DNA of 15,382 bases from CAYSBE01 sp044337585 (lineage in GTDB: Bacteria > Bacteroidota > Bacteroidia > UKL13-3), in NCBI GenBank assembly GCA_044337585.1, contig JBIINH010000038.1:1-15382 (forward strand), in the 5' to 3' direction. Below are positions 7,932-13,878 of the stretch, piece by piece (positions within the stretch are counted from its first letter, which is position 1; each line of letters starts with the position of its first letter). The notes under the pieces were generated by a model, which worked only from the letters and a program-made list of their open reading frames with translations, ran no database searches and was not told the origin of the DNA. The translations under genes were made by a program, and so were the position numbers.

Positions 7932-7949
7932 CACTTTTGGTTAAAAGTG
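7932..7949. repeat. Inverted repeat CACTTTT-GGTT-AAAAGTG
   Basis: A perfect 7-bp stem with a 4-base loop, 15 bp past the stop of the helix-hairpin-helix gene and 38 bp before the acyl-CoA dehydrogenase ATG. It has few G-C pairs and no clean T run after it, so it would be a weak terminator. An operator for the dehydrogenase gene is the other possibility. Confidence 0.4.
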
Positions 7950-7987
7950 TATTATTGCAATTCATTTTTAAAAATAAAAAACTACAA

Positions 7988-9130
7988 ATGTATTTTAATC
8001 ATACAGAAAGCCAGCAAATGGTAGCACAAATGGCCCGCGATTTTGCTGAAAGGCATATACGCCCATACGTAATGGAATGGGACGAAAGTCAGACTTTTCC
8101 ACGTGCTACAATGCAGGAAATGGGTAAACTTGGTTTGTTGGGCGTACTTGTACCTGAACAATTCGGAGGTGCCGGATTGGGCTACTACGAATACATTACA
8201 GCAATTGTTGAAATTACCAAAGTATGCAGCTCGGTAGGCTTGTCAATGGCAGCACATAATTCACTCTGTACTGGCCACATATTGCAATTTGGCAACGAAG
8301 AGCAAAAGAAAAAATGGTTGCCTAAATTAGCTATAGGTGAGTGGATAGGAGCATGGGGACTAACCGAGGCCAATACTGGTAGCGATGCTATGCGCATGCA
8401 ATGCGTAGCTAAAGAAGATGGTGATCATTACATCATCAATGGTTCTAAAAATTGGATCACACATGGCATCTCAGGAGATGTAGCCGTGGTTTTGGCTAGA
8501 ACAGGTGACTTGTTGGATTCAAATGGTATTACTGCATTTGTTGTTGAAAGAGGTACGCCTGGGTTTAAGGGGGGTAAAAAAGAAAATAAATTAGGAATGC
8601 GCGCAAGTGAAACAGCCGAAATGATTTTTGAAGATTGCCGCGTGCCGAAAGCAAATGTTTTGGGTAAAGTAGGAGAAGGTTTTAAACAAGCCATGAAAGT
8701 TTTAGATGGAGGCCGCATTTCAATTGCTGCACTTTCACTGGGTATTGCAAAAGGCTCATACGAAGCAGCATTAAAATACTCAAAAGAACGCGAGCAATTC
8801 GGACAACCTATATCCAACTTTCAAGCCATATCATTTAAAATTGCCGACATGGCAACACGAATAGAGGCTGCAGAGCTTTTAACCTACCAAGCAGCAGATC
8901 TAAAAATGCGAGGATTGCCTATGACCAAAGAATCTGCTATGGCAAAATACTATGCATCTGAAGTATGTGTATGGGCAGCTACCGAAGCCATTCAGATTTT
9001 TGGAGGATACGGTTACACCAAAGATTTTCCGGTTGAGAAATTTTACCGCGACTCCAAATTATGTACAATTGGAGAGGGAACAAGCGAAATTCAAAAACTA
9101 GTGATTGCGCGCAATGTGCTGAAAGACTAG
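7988..9130 (+). CDS. Acyl-CoA dehydrogenase
   Basis: An FAD-dependent enzyme that makes the alpha-beta double bond in acyl-CoA esters, passing electrons to ETF. The 380 residues cover the whole family: an N-terminal helical domain, a middle beta domain with 'WGLTEANTGSDA' and 'IINGSKNWITHG' (flavin and substrate contacts), and a C-terminal domain with 'SKEREQFGQPISNFQAI', 'IQIFGGYGYTKDFPVEKFYR' and 'IGEGTSEIQKL'. The Glu of that last motif (E363) sits where the short/medium-chain and butyryl-CoA enzymes have their catalytic base. I start at the ATG at 7988 ('MYFNHTESQQ') because a TTG extension to 7937 would add 17 residues not typical of the family and would run through the inverted repeat. 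Butyryl/short-chain-type activity is likely; chain length cannot be fixed from sequence. Confidence 0.94.
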   Translation: MYFNHTESQQMVAQMARDFAERHIRPYVMEWDESQTFPRATMQEMGKLGLLGVLVPEQFGGAGLGYYEYITAIVEITKVCSSVGLSMAAHNSLCTGHILQFGNEEQKKKWLPKLAIGEWIGAWGLTEANTGSDAMRMQCVAKEDGDHYIINGSKNWITHGISGDVAVVLARTGDLLDSNGITAFVVERGTPGFKGGKKENKLGMRASETAEMIFEDCRVPKANVLGKVGEGFKQAMKVLDGGRISIAALSLGIAKGSYEAALKYSKEREQFGQPISNFQAISFKIADMATRIEAAELLTYQAADLKMRGLPMTKESAMAKYYASEVCVWAATEAIQIFGGYGYTKDFPVEKFYRDSKLCTIGEGTSEIQKLVIARNVLKD

Positions 9131-9137
9131 AAATAAA

Positions 9138-9169
9138 TTTGTTTGCTCAATAAAAAGATAATACCTTTG
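9138..9169 (+). promoter_or_regulatory. rpsU promoter
   Basis: TACCTTTG at 9162-9169 matches the -7 consensus TAnnTTTG, with two possible -33 TTTG elements at 9138-9141 (20-bp gap) and 9142-9145 (16-bp gap, overlapping). Predicted transcription would start near 9175, giving a leader of about 40 nt that contains the strong SD. Confidence 0.7.
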
Positions 9170-9199
9170 CCGTCCCTGATAAATTAGGAGACTCAAGGG

Positions 9200-9209
9200 A
9201 AGGAGGTGA
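9200..9209 (+). promoter_or_regulatory. Perfect Shine-Dalgarno sequence of rpsU
   Basis: AAGGAGGTGA, six bases before the rpsU ATG, is fully complementary to the usual anti-SD tail of 16S rRNA. None of the other protein starts in this window has a comparable, well-placed SD. In Bacteroidota, bS21 itself helps sequester the anti-SD, and rpsU is reported to be translated preferentially by ribosomes lacking bS21, so this site probably serves autoregulation. Confidence 0.85.
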
Positions 9210-9215
9210 ATTAAT

Positions 9216-9410
9216 ATGATATTTGTAAACGTAAAAGAAAACGAATCATTAGACAGAGCGCTAAAGAAATTCAAAAAGAAGTTTGAAAAAACAGGAGTAG
9301 TGAAAGAACTTCGCGAGCGTCAGTCATTCACTAAACCTTGCATTAAGAAGCGCCATCAAAAGATACGCGCAGCTTATAAGCTACAAATGCAACAACAAGA
9401 AGCATCTTAA
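9216..9410 (+). CDS. rpsU: Small ribosomal subunit protein bS21
   Basis: A 64-residue, highly basic ribosomal protein that sits on the 30S platform near the 3' end of 16S rRNA. The N-terminal 'NVKENESLDRALKKFKKKFE' and central 'KELRERQSFTKPCIKKRHQK' are diagnostic. In Bacteroidota this protein helps hide the anti-SD of 16S rRNA, which explains why most genes here lack an SD. It stands as its own transcription unit: a TAnnTTTG promoter upstream, a perfect SD six bases from the ATG, and a strong intrinsic terminator starting 19 bp after the stop. The neighbouring hibernation factor gene and the tuf/ribosomal block give it a translation context. Confidence 0.97.
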   Translation: MIFVNVKENESLDRALKKFKKKFEKTGVVKELRERQSFTKPCIKKRHQKIRAAYKLQMQQQEAS

Positions 9411-9429
9411 TTGATGTGCATACAAATTA

Positions 9430-9467
9430 AAAGCCCGTTTCGTAGATTTATGAAACGGGCTTTTTTT
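9430..9467 (+). terminator. Intrinsic terminator of rpsU
   Basis: AAAGCCCGTTTC (9430-9441) pairs perfectly with GAAACGGGCTTT (9452-9463) across a 10-base loop, and a run of seven T's (9461-9467) follows the G-C part of the stem. This is the cleanest terminator in the window. Confidence 0.93.
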
Positions 9468-9483
9468 ATTTAAATCAAAAAAT

Positions 9484-9491
9484 TACATTTG
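9484..9491 (+). promoter_or_regulatory. -7 promoter element (TACATTTG) for the xer gene
   Basis: An exact TAnnTTTG match directly after the rpsU terminator, ending 30 nt before the recombinase ATG. This is the same octamer and the same distance as at 4840. No clear -33 TTTG is seen; the expected position is in the T-rich end of the terminator. Confidence 0.6.
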
Positions 9492-9520
9492 GATTAACGT
9501 TTAATACGAATACTAACTAA

Positions 9521-10405
9521 ATGAGTATCGAATCAATTCAACAGTTTACAACTTACCTGAAACTTGAAAAAAGATATTCATCTCATACCACACTTGCATA
9601 CCAAACCGATTTAGAACAGTTTCTCCAATTTCTCATCATTCAATTTGAGGTTGATAATTTGAATAAAGCCACTACGCAAATGATTAGAAGTTGGTTGGCA
9701 TCATTAATGGAATTAAATGTTACTCCCCGGTCAGTTATCCGAAAAATCAGTACACTTAAATCATTTTATAAATATTTGATGAGAAATGAACTGATTGAGA
9801 AATCACCAATGGAAAAGATTTCATCACCCAAAACTTCTAAGAAATTGCCGGTATTTGTTGAAAACGCATCCATTCAAAAGTTATTTGAGTCCAACTTCGA
9901 TTTATTTGAAGACTCACAAGATGGAAAAAGGGATAAACTTATTTTACTCACATTCTACAGTACCGGAATACGTTTGTCCGAATTGCGCTCACTAAGAATA
10001 TCGGACATAGATTTATATAAGCAACAAATAAAGGTATTAGGCAAACGTAATAAAGAAAGAATAATCCCAATTACCGCAGAATTGACAAATGAAATAGGTT
10101 CATATTTGAATGAAAAGGGAATTACCGGAATATTTTTATTTGAAGATAATACTGGGAAACAATTAAGCCCAAGATGGGTATATGGTATGGTGCACAAATA
10201 CTTGTCTCAGGTTTCTACTATTGAAAAGCGTAGCCCGCATGTGTTAAGGCATACCTACGCCACCCATTTGCTAAATAAAGGTGCAGAGCTTAACGGAATC
10301 AAAGAATTGTTAGGTCATGCCAATCTTTCAGCTACCCAAGTATATACCCATAATAGTATTGAACGATTAAAAAGCGTGTATAAAAACAAGCATCCGCGCG
10401 CATAA
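9521..10405 (+). CDS. XerC/XerD-type tyrosine recombinase
   Basis: A 294-residue site-specific recombinase of the size and layout of the chromosomal Xer proteins, which resolve chromosome dimers at dif. An N-terminal SAM-like core-binding domain (about 1-88, 'YLKLEKRYSSHTTLAYQTDL') is followed by the catalytic domain. All catalytic residues are present: R151 ('TGIRLSELRSL'), K175 ('LGKRNKERIIPI'), H240 and R243 ('SPHVLRHTYATHLL'), H266 ('LLGHANLSATQVYTH') and nucleophile Y275. Its place between rpsU and the hibernation factor is a common Bacteroidota arrangement and argues for a housekeeping Xer rather than an element integrase. I cannot tell XerC from XerD from this sequence alone. The gene has its own promoter and is followed after 83 bp by hpf. 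Confidence 0.93.
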   Translation: MSIESIQQFTTYLKLEKRYSSHTTLAYQTDLEQFLQFLIIQFEVDNLNKATTQMIRSWLASLMELNVTPRSVIRKISTLKSFYKYLMRNELIEKSPMEKISSPKTSKKLPVFVENASIQKLFESNFDLFEDSQDGKRDKLILLTFYSTGIRLSELRSLRISDIDLYKQQIKVLGKRNKERIIPITAELTNEIGSYLNEKGITGIFLFEDNTGKQLSPRWVYGMVHKYLSQVSTIEKRSPHVLRHTYATHLLNKGAELNGIKELLGHANLSATQVYTHNSIERLKSVYKNKHPRA

Positions 10406-10488
10406 ATAAAGTCCTGCACAAACCATTAAAAACGAGGCTTTGATTCGCAGCAGGCACGATTTAAAGCTTCAACTAAATATCATTGAGT

Positions 10489-10794
10489 ATGAAAATTAAC
10501 TTGCAATCCATCCATTTTGTAGCCGACAAAAAACTAATTGAGTTTGTAACCAAGAAACTGGAGAAGGTCACTACATTTTATGATCAAATAAAAGATGCCA
10601 ATGTATATTTGAGGCTAGAAAAGAATGCTGAGAAAGAAAACAAAGTGATAGAGGTGAAGTTGAATATGAATAATGTGGATGTTTTTGCAAAAGAACAGGC
10701 AGCCACTTTCGAGACCGCAACGGATTTGATAATTGATAAGCTTGTGGCTCAGGTGAAAAAGCACAAAGAAAAGCTTCAGTTGAAATCAGTTTGA
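10489..10794 (+). CDS. hpf: Ribosome hibernation-promoting factor / RaiA family (short form)
   Basis: A 101-residue protein of the HPF/YfiA (RaiA) sigma-54 modulation family, which binds the 30S A and P sites and stabilises idle ribosomes. The start 'MKINLQSIHFVADKKLIEFV', the central 'VYLRLEKN...NKVIEVKLNM' strand pair and the end 'AIDKL'-like 'LIIDKLVAQVKKHKEKL' fit the beta-alpha-beta-beta-beta-alpha fold. It lacks the C-terminal dimerisation domain of long HPF. I use the ATG at 10489; a TTG two codons earlier is in frame but not needed. It lies 83 bp after the recombinase stop, and I see no convincing own promoter, so read-through from the recombinase is likely. Confidence 0.9.
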   Translation: MKINLQSIHFVADKKLIEFVTKKLEKVTTFYDQIKDANVYLRLEKNAEKENKVIEVKLNMNNVDVFAKEQAATFETATDLIIDKLVAQVKKHKEKLQLKSV

Positions 10795-10893
10795 AATAAA
10801 TTTTGATAATTAAATAAGTGCCTACATATTTGCGCCCTGTTACGCATCCAAACTCTCTTTAAATTTTTTTTTCAAAAAGTTTTGCTTCCAAAC

Positions 10894-10923
10894 TTGCAAT
10901 CATCCTGCATTATGCTACATTTG
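10894..10923 (+). promoter_or_regulatory. Promoter of the tRNA-tuf operon
   Basis: TTG at 10894-10896, a 19-bp gap, then TACATTTG at 10916-10923: the best match in the window to the Bacteroidota promoter. Transcription would begin near 10930, about 95 bp before the first tRNA. It is the only convincing promoter in the 230-bp gene-free stretch 10795-11024; that stretch also holds a run of eight to nine T's at 10863-10872 and a hairpin at 10979-11004. Confidence 0.75.
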
Positions 10924-10978
10924 CAGTCCTTTTTTGAGGGGACAAGTGTGCATGAGCGTTCTTTGCAGAGATGAAAGT

Positions 10979-11004
10979 GCTTCTAAATTAACTATTTAGG
11001 AAGC
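10979..11004 (+). other. Leader hairpin before the tRNA array
   Basis: GCTTCTAAAT pairs with ATTTAGGAAGC across a five-base loop, with a single bulged G. It ends 20 bp before tRNA-Thr and has no T run, so a processing or leader structure is more likely than a terminator. Confidence 0.45.
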
Positions 11005-11024
11005 ATGATATGGCTTTTATATTA

Positions 11025-11097
11025 GCCACTTTAGCTCAGCTGGTAGAGCAACTGATTTGTAATCAGTAGGTCGCTGGTTCGATTCCGGCAAGTGGCT
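11025..11097 (+). tRNA. tRNA-Thr (anticodon UGU)
   Basis: A complete cloverleaf: acceptor GCCACTT/AAGTGGC, D arm GCTC...GAGC, anticodon stem ACTGA/TCAGT with loop TTTGTAA (anticodon TGT), T arm GCTGG-TTCGATT-CCGGC, discriminator T. The CCA end is not encoded. It is the first of four tRNAs ahead of tuf. Confidence 0.97.
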
Positions 11098-11100
11098 CCT

Positions 11101-11119
11101 TTGTTTACACCATAAACAA
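11101..11119 (+). other. Spacer hairpin between tRNA-Thr and tRNA-Tyr
   Basis: TTGTTTA and TAAACAA pair perfectly across the loop CACCA and fill almost the whole 22-bp spacer. The pairing can extend by three more pairs into the first Gs of tRNA-Tyr, so it could either mark a processing site or compete with the acceptor stem. Confidence 0.5.
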
Positions 11120-11202
11120 GGGGAGATACCAAAGCGGCCAACTGGGACGGACTGTAAATCCGTTGTCTTACGACTTCGAAGGTTCGAATCCTTCTCTCCC
11201 CA
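11120..11202 (+). tRNA. tRNA-Tyr (anticodon GUA)
   Basis: An 83-nt class II tRNA with a long variable arm: acceptor GGGGAGA/TCTCCCC, anticodon stem ACGGA/TCCGT with loop CTGTAAA (anticodon GTA), T arm GAAGG-TTCGAAT-CCTTC, discriminator A. CCA is not encoded. Confidence 0.97.
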
Positions 11203-11245
11203 CCCAGTAGCCATATCATCGCACATACATTAAAATATTAAATAA

Positions 11246-11318
11246 GCGGGAGTAGCTCAGTTGGTAGAGCGACAGCCTTCCAAGCTGTAGGTCGCGGGTT
11301 CGAGCCTCGTCTCCCGCT
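11246..11318 (+). tRNA. tRNA-Gly (anticodon UCC)
   Basis: Acceptor GCGGGAG/CTCCCGC, anticodon stem ACAGC/GCTGT with loop CTTCCAA (anticodon TCC), T loop TTCGAGC, discriminator T. CCA is not encoded. Confidence 0.97.
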
Positions 11319-11329
11319 CGCTTAAAACC

Positions 11330-11372
11330 GGTAAATTGGTTTCGGGTTGAAGTATACCTTCAGCCTTTTACC
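11330..11372 (+). other. Spacer hairpin between tRNA-Gly and tRNA-Thr
   Basis: An inner stem GGTTGAAG (11345-11352) with CTTCAGCC (11358-11365), one G-U pair and loop TATAC, is enclosed by GGTAAA (11330-11335) with TTTACC (11367-11372). It fills most of the 74-bp spacer and has no T run; a processing structure is likely. Confidence 0.45.
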
Positions 11373-11392
11373 ATTTGACCTATAACAGTAAA

Positions 11393-11464
<72 letters not shown>

Positions 11465-11479
11465 CAAAAGCAATGAACT

Positions 11480-11534
11480 GAAGAGGTTGGCATCCCGATA
11501 GCTATCGGGACTGCTCAACGGTTCAAAAGCAATG
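11480..11534 (+). pseudogene. Damaged duplicate of the tRNA-Thr(GGU) 3' half, with palindrome in place of the T-loop
   Basis: Compared with 11431-11475 (the 3' half of tRNA-Thr plus 11 bases of flank), this block repeats the first 13 bases with one change (GAAGAGGTTGGCA) and the last 24 bases with one change (ending CAACGGTTCAAAAGCAATG). The 8 bases between them (GTTCAATC, the T-loop and flanks) are replaced by the 18-bp palindrome at 11493-11510. Only four bases separate the two copies. The fragment has no acceptor 5' strand or D arm and cannot be a working tRNA. It sits in the predicted tRNA-tuf transcript. Confidence 0.85.
11493..11510. repeat. Perfect 18-bp palindrome TCCCGATAGCTATCGGGA
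   Basis: The sequence is its own reverse complement over all 18 bases and occurs once in this window. It sits exactly where the T-loop should be in the duplicated tRNA-Thr fragment, with intact tRNA sequence on both sides, as if inserted or swapped in. In RNA it would form a short hairpin with an AGCT loop. Confidence 0.8.
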
Positions 11535-11669
11535 TGGTTTGAAACCGGCTTTGGTAAAAGGAAAGAATAATAACCTTATATTGAAGCAAACAAAGAGAAA
11601 GAGAATAGTGGAGGAGGATTCCTCTTGAAAAAGTAAAACACTTAAAAAACAAAATAAAAACAAACGACT
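11535..11669 (+). promoter_or_regulatory. Leader of tuf: purine-rich hairpin and A-rich start region
   Basis: The leader contains GGAGGAGGA (11610-11618), which can pair with the 16S anti-SD but lies more than 50 bases from the ATG. It can also fold onto the following TCCTC (11620-11624) as a small hairpin. The last 45 bases before the ATG are very A-rich and unstructured, as expected for highly expressed genes that start without an SD. No clear extra TAnnTTTG promoter is present, so tuf probably depends on the promoter upstream of the tRNAs. Confidence 0.45.
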
Positions 11670-12857
11670 ATGGCAAAAGAAAAATTCGACCGCAGTAAAC
11701 CACACGTAAATATTGGTACTATCGGTCACGTAGATCACGGTAAAACAACACTTACTGCTGCTATCACTAAAGTATTGGCTGACGCAGGTTTATCAGAAGC
11801 TCGCTCTTTTGATTCAATCGACTCAGCTCCGGAAGAAAAAGAGCGTGGTATTACTATTAATACAGCACACGTTGAATATTCTACCGCAAATCGTCACTAT
11901 GCACACGTTGACTGTCCAGGTCACGCGGATTATGTTAAAAACATGGTTACAGGTGCTGCACAAATGGATGGAGCTATCCTAGTGGTAGCTGCAACTGATG
12001 GACCAATGCCACAAACTCGTGAGCATATCCTTTTGGCTCGTCAGGTAGGTGTACCTCGTATCGTTGTTTTTATGAACAAAGTGGATATGGTTGATGATGT
12101 TGAATTGTTAGAAATCGTTGAAATGGAAATCCGTGATTTATTAAACAAATACGAATTCCCTGGAGATGAAATTCCAATTATTCGTGGTTCTGCATTAGGT
12201 GGATTAAACGGAGATGCTAAATGGGTTGAGAAAATCATGGAATTGATGAGTGCTGTAGATACTTATATTCCAGTTCCTCCTCGTGCGGTTGATCTTCCTT
12301 TCTTGATGCCAGTAGAAGACGTGTTCTCGATTACAGGTCGTGGTACAGTTGCTACAGGTCGTATCGAGCGTGGTGTTATCAACTCAAACGAAACTGTAGA
12401 TATCATTGGTTTGGGTGCTGAGAAATTAGGCTCAACTGTTACTGGTGTTGAAATGTTCCGCAAAATTCTTGACCGAGGTGAAGCCGGAGATAACGTAGGA
12501 TTGTTGTTACGTGGTATTGACAAAAACCAAATCCGCAGAGGAATGGTAATTTGCAAGCCGGGTTCAGTAACTCCTCACTCTAAATTTAAGGCTGAAATCT
12601 ACGTTCTTTCGAAAGAAGAAGGTGGACGTCATACGCCATTCTTTAACAAATACCGTCCTCAGTTTTACCTACGTACTACTGACGTAACAGGAGAAGTAGT
12701 TCTTCCTGATGGAATGGAAATGATTATGCCTGGTGATAACGTAACTATTACAGTACAATTGATCGCACCAATTGCAATGGAGAAAAATCTTCGCTTTGCG
12801 ATTCGTGAAGGTGGCCGTACAATCGGAGCTGGTCAGGTAACTGAAATTTTAGACTAA
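11670..12857 (+). CDS. tuf: Translation elongation factor Tu
   Basis: The GTPase that delivers aminoacyl-tRNA to the ribosome. At 395 residues it has full length. G motifs are intact: 'GHVDHGKT' (19-26), switch I 'RGITI' (59-63), 'DCPGH' (81-85), 'NKVD' (136-139) and 'GSALGG' (near 173-178). Domains 2 and 3 follow ('GRGTVATGRIERG', 'GRHTPFFNKYRPQFYLRTTD', 'RFAIREGGRTIGAGQVTEIL'). It follows four tRNA genes, the same arrangement as E. coli thrU-tyrU-glyT-thrT-tufB. It is preceded by an A-rich leader without a well-placed SD and followed by a long stem-loop. Confidence 0.99.
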   Translation: MAKEKFDRSKPHVNIGTIGHVDHGKTTLTAAITKVLADAGLSEARSFDSIDSAPEEKERGITINTAHVEYSTANRHYAHVDCPGHADYVKNMVTGAAQMDGAILVVAATDGPMPQTREHILLARQVGVPRIVVFMNKVDMVDDVELLEIVEMEIRDLLNKYEFPGDEIPIIRGSALGGLNGDAKWVEKIMELMSAVDTYIPVPPRAVDLPFLMPVEDVFSITGRGTVATGRIERGVINSNETVDIIGLGAEKLGSTVTGVEMFRKILDRGEAGDNVGLLLRGIDKNQIRRGMVICKPGSVTPHSKFKAEIYVLSKEEGGRHTPFFNKYRPQFYLRTTDVTGEVVLPDGMEMIMPGDNVTITVQLIAPIAMEKNLRFAIREGGRTIGAGQVTEILD

Positions 12858-12878
12858 TCGTCTGATATAAAATTGGAT

Positions 12879-12914
12879 ATGAATGTTGGTTGGTTATTTC
12901 CGACCAACATTCAT
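12879..12914 (+). terminator. Long stem-loop after tuf without a T run
   Basis: ATGAATGTTGGTTGG (12879-12893) pairs with CCGACCAACATTCAT (12900-12914) over 15 pairs, one of them G-U, with loop TTATTT. It starts 21 bp after the tuf stop. No T run follows, so it may be a partial terminator, an mRNA 3'-end stabiliser, or a processing site ahead of tRNA-Trp. Confidence 0.55.
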
Positions 12915-12925
12915 TGTCTAATAAA

Positions 12926-12963
12926 ATGGGTGTAGTATAAAAAATTGAATTACCAACGCCCGT
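12926..12963 (+). other. tRNA-Trp-like remnant with internal deletion
   Basis: ATGGGTG (12926-12932) can pair over seven positions (two of them G-U) with CGCCCGT (12957-12963). The 5' arm continues as GGGTGTAGT, identical to nine bases at the 5' end of the real tRNA-Trp (12984-12992). Before the 3' arm is TTGAATTACC, loosely like the T-arm of tRNA-Trp. It looks like the two ends of a tRNA-Trp copy with the middle lost; chance similarity is possible. Confidence 0.35.
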
Positions 12964-12981
12964 TGTTCTTTAATTACAAAT

Positions 12982-13052
12982 ACGGGTGTAGTTCAATGGT
13001 AGAATAGCGGTCTCCAAAACCGTTGATCTTGGTTCGAGTCCAGGCACCCGTG
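12982..13052 (+). tRNA. tRNA-Trp (anticodon CCA)
   Basis: A 71-nt tRNA: acceptor ACGGGTG/CACCCGT, anticodon stem GCGGT/ACCGT with loop CTCCAAA (anticodon CCA), T arm CTTGG-TTCGAGT-CCAGG, discriminator G as usual for tRNA-Trp. The 3' CCA is not encoded. It lies 14 bp before secE, the usual place in bacterial tuf-secE regions. Confidence 0.97.
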
Positions 13053-13066
13053 CAAATCGTAAAACG

Positions 13067-13264
13067 ATGAATAAAATAAGAGAATATATTAAACTCTCGA
13101 CTGATGAATTGGTAAACAAAGTGTCTTGGCCAACTTGGGAAGACCTTCAGGAGAGCACCATTATTGTAATGATAGCATCGCTTATCATTGCACTTGTTAT
13201 CTATGTTATTGACATAATTAGCATGGGAGCCCTTGGAACGTTTTATAATATTTTCCAGTCTTAA
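13067..13264 (+). CDS. secE: Preprotein translocase subunit SecE
   Basis: The small membrane subunit that clamps SecY in the general secretion channel. At 65 residues it is the short single-span form: an amphipathic N-terminal helix with the conserved 'ELVNKVSWPTWEDLQESTII' and one transmembrane helix (about 33-53, 'VMIASLIIALVIYVIDIISM'). It sits directly after tRNA-Trp and 10 bp before nusG, the standard secE-nusG pair. Confidence 0.96.
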   Translation: MNKIREYIKLSTDELVNKVSWPTWEDLQESTIIVMIASLIIALVIYVIDIISMGALGTFYNIFQS

Positions 13265-13274
13265 TAAAGCTTAA

Positions 13275-13829
13275 ATGACAAACATGACTCAGGAACAATA
13301 TAAATGGTATGTAGTAAGAGCGGTTACCGGACAGGAAAAAAAGGTAAAAGTTCAGATAGAATCGGAGTTGGAAAGAGCCGGATTGCAGCATCATGTTCCT
13401 CAAATATTGATTCCTACAGAGAAAGTTTATCAAATTAAGAACGGCAAAAAAACAACAAAAGAGAAAAATTACTTACCAGGATACATTCTTATACAAGCAG
13501 AATTAGTAGGAGAAGTTCCTCACTTGATAGGTTCAGTTAACGGTGTAGTTGGGTTTTTAGGAGGCAAATCAATGCCTACTCCATTGCGTCAATCCGAAGT
13601 AAGCAGGATAATGGGTAATGTGGATGATGTAGCTGATCAGGGAGAGATGATGGCAGAACCATTTATTGTGAATGAGCCTGTTAAAGTAATTGATGGTCCT
13701 TTCAGTGGCTTTAGTGGTGTGATTGAGGAAGTAATGGAAGATAAGAAGAAATTGAAAGTAATGGTTAAGATTTTTGGACGAAGAACTCCTCTAGAGTTGA
13801 ATTTTGTCCAGGTAGAAAAAGAAAGTTAA
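13275..13829 (+). CDS. nusG: Transcription termination/antitermination protein NusG
   Basis: Binds RNA polymerase and links it to Rho or the ribosome. The 184 residues hold the NGN domain ('WYVVRAVTGQEKKVKVQIES' near the start, 'YLPGYILIQ', 'VVGFLGG') and a C-terminal KOW domain (about 133-184, 'PVKVIDGPFSGFSGVIEEV', 'VKIFGRRTPLELNFVQVEK'). The ATG at 13275 is used; another ATG three codons later is equally possible. It is the second gene of the secE-nusG-rplK-rplA-rplJ set. Confidence 0.97.
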   Translation: MTNMTQEQYKWYVVRAVTGQEKKVKVQIESELERAGLQHHVPQILIPTEKVYQIKNGKKTTKEKNYLPGYILIQAELVGEVPHLIGSVNGVVGFLGGKSMPTPLRQSEVSRIMGNVDDVADQGEMMAEPFIVNEPVKVIDGPFSGFSGVIEEVMEDKKKLKVMVKIFGRRTPLELNFVQVEKES

Positions 13830-13878
13830 TTTTTAATAAAAAGCGCACGTAAGTGCTAGCATAAAAAAACAATAGGTT

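Noticed and set aside
7937..7987. TTG-initiated 17-residue N-terminal extension of the acyl-CoA dehydrogenase
   Set aside because: The extension is not typical of the family and runs through an inverted repeat; the ATG at 7988 gives a normal N-terminus.
9521..10405. Integrase of a tRNA-targeting mobile element, linked to the tRNA-Thr 3' duplication
   Set aside because: The protein has Xer size and sits in a conserved housekeeping position between rpsU and hpf, with no other element genes nearby.
11017..11226. Minus-strand open frames of 60-70 residues across tRNA-Thr and tRNA-Tyr ('GATCRNRTSDLL'-like peptides)
   Set aside because: They are antisense translations of tRNA genes, a well-known source of false proteins; the cloverleaves explain the sequence.
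13842..13856. Small hairpin GCAC-GTAA-GTGC before rplK as an L1 autoregulation site
   Set aside because: Only four base pairs and no recognisable L1-binding internal loop; too weak to claim.
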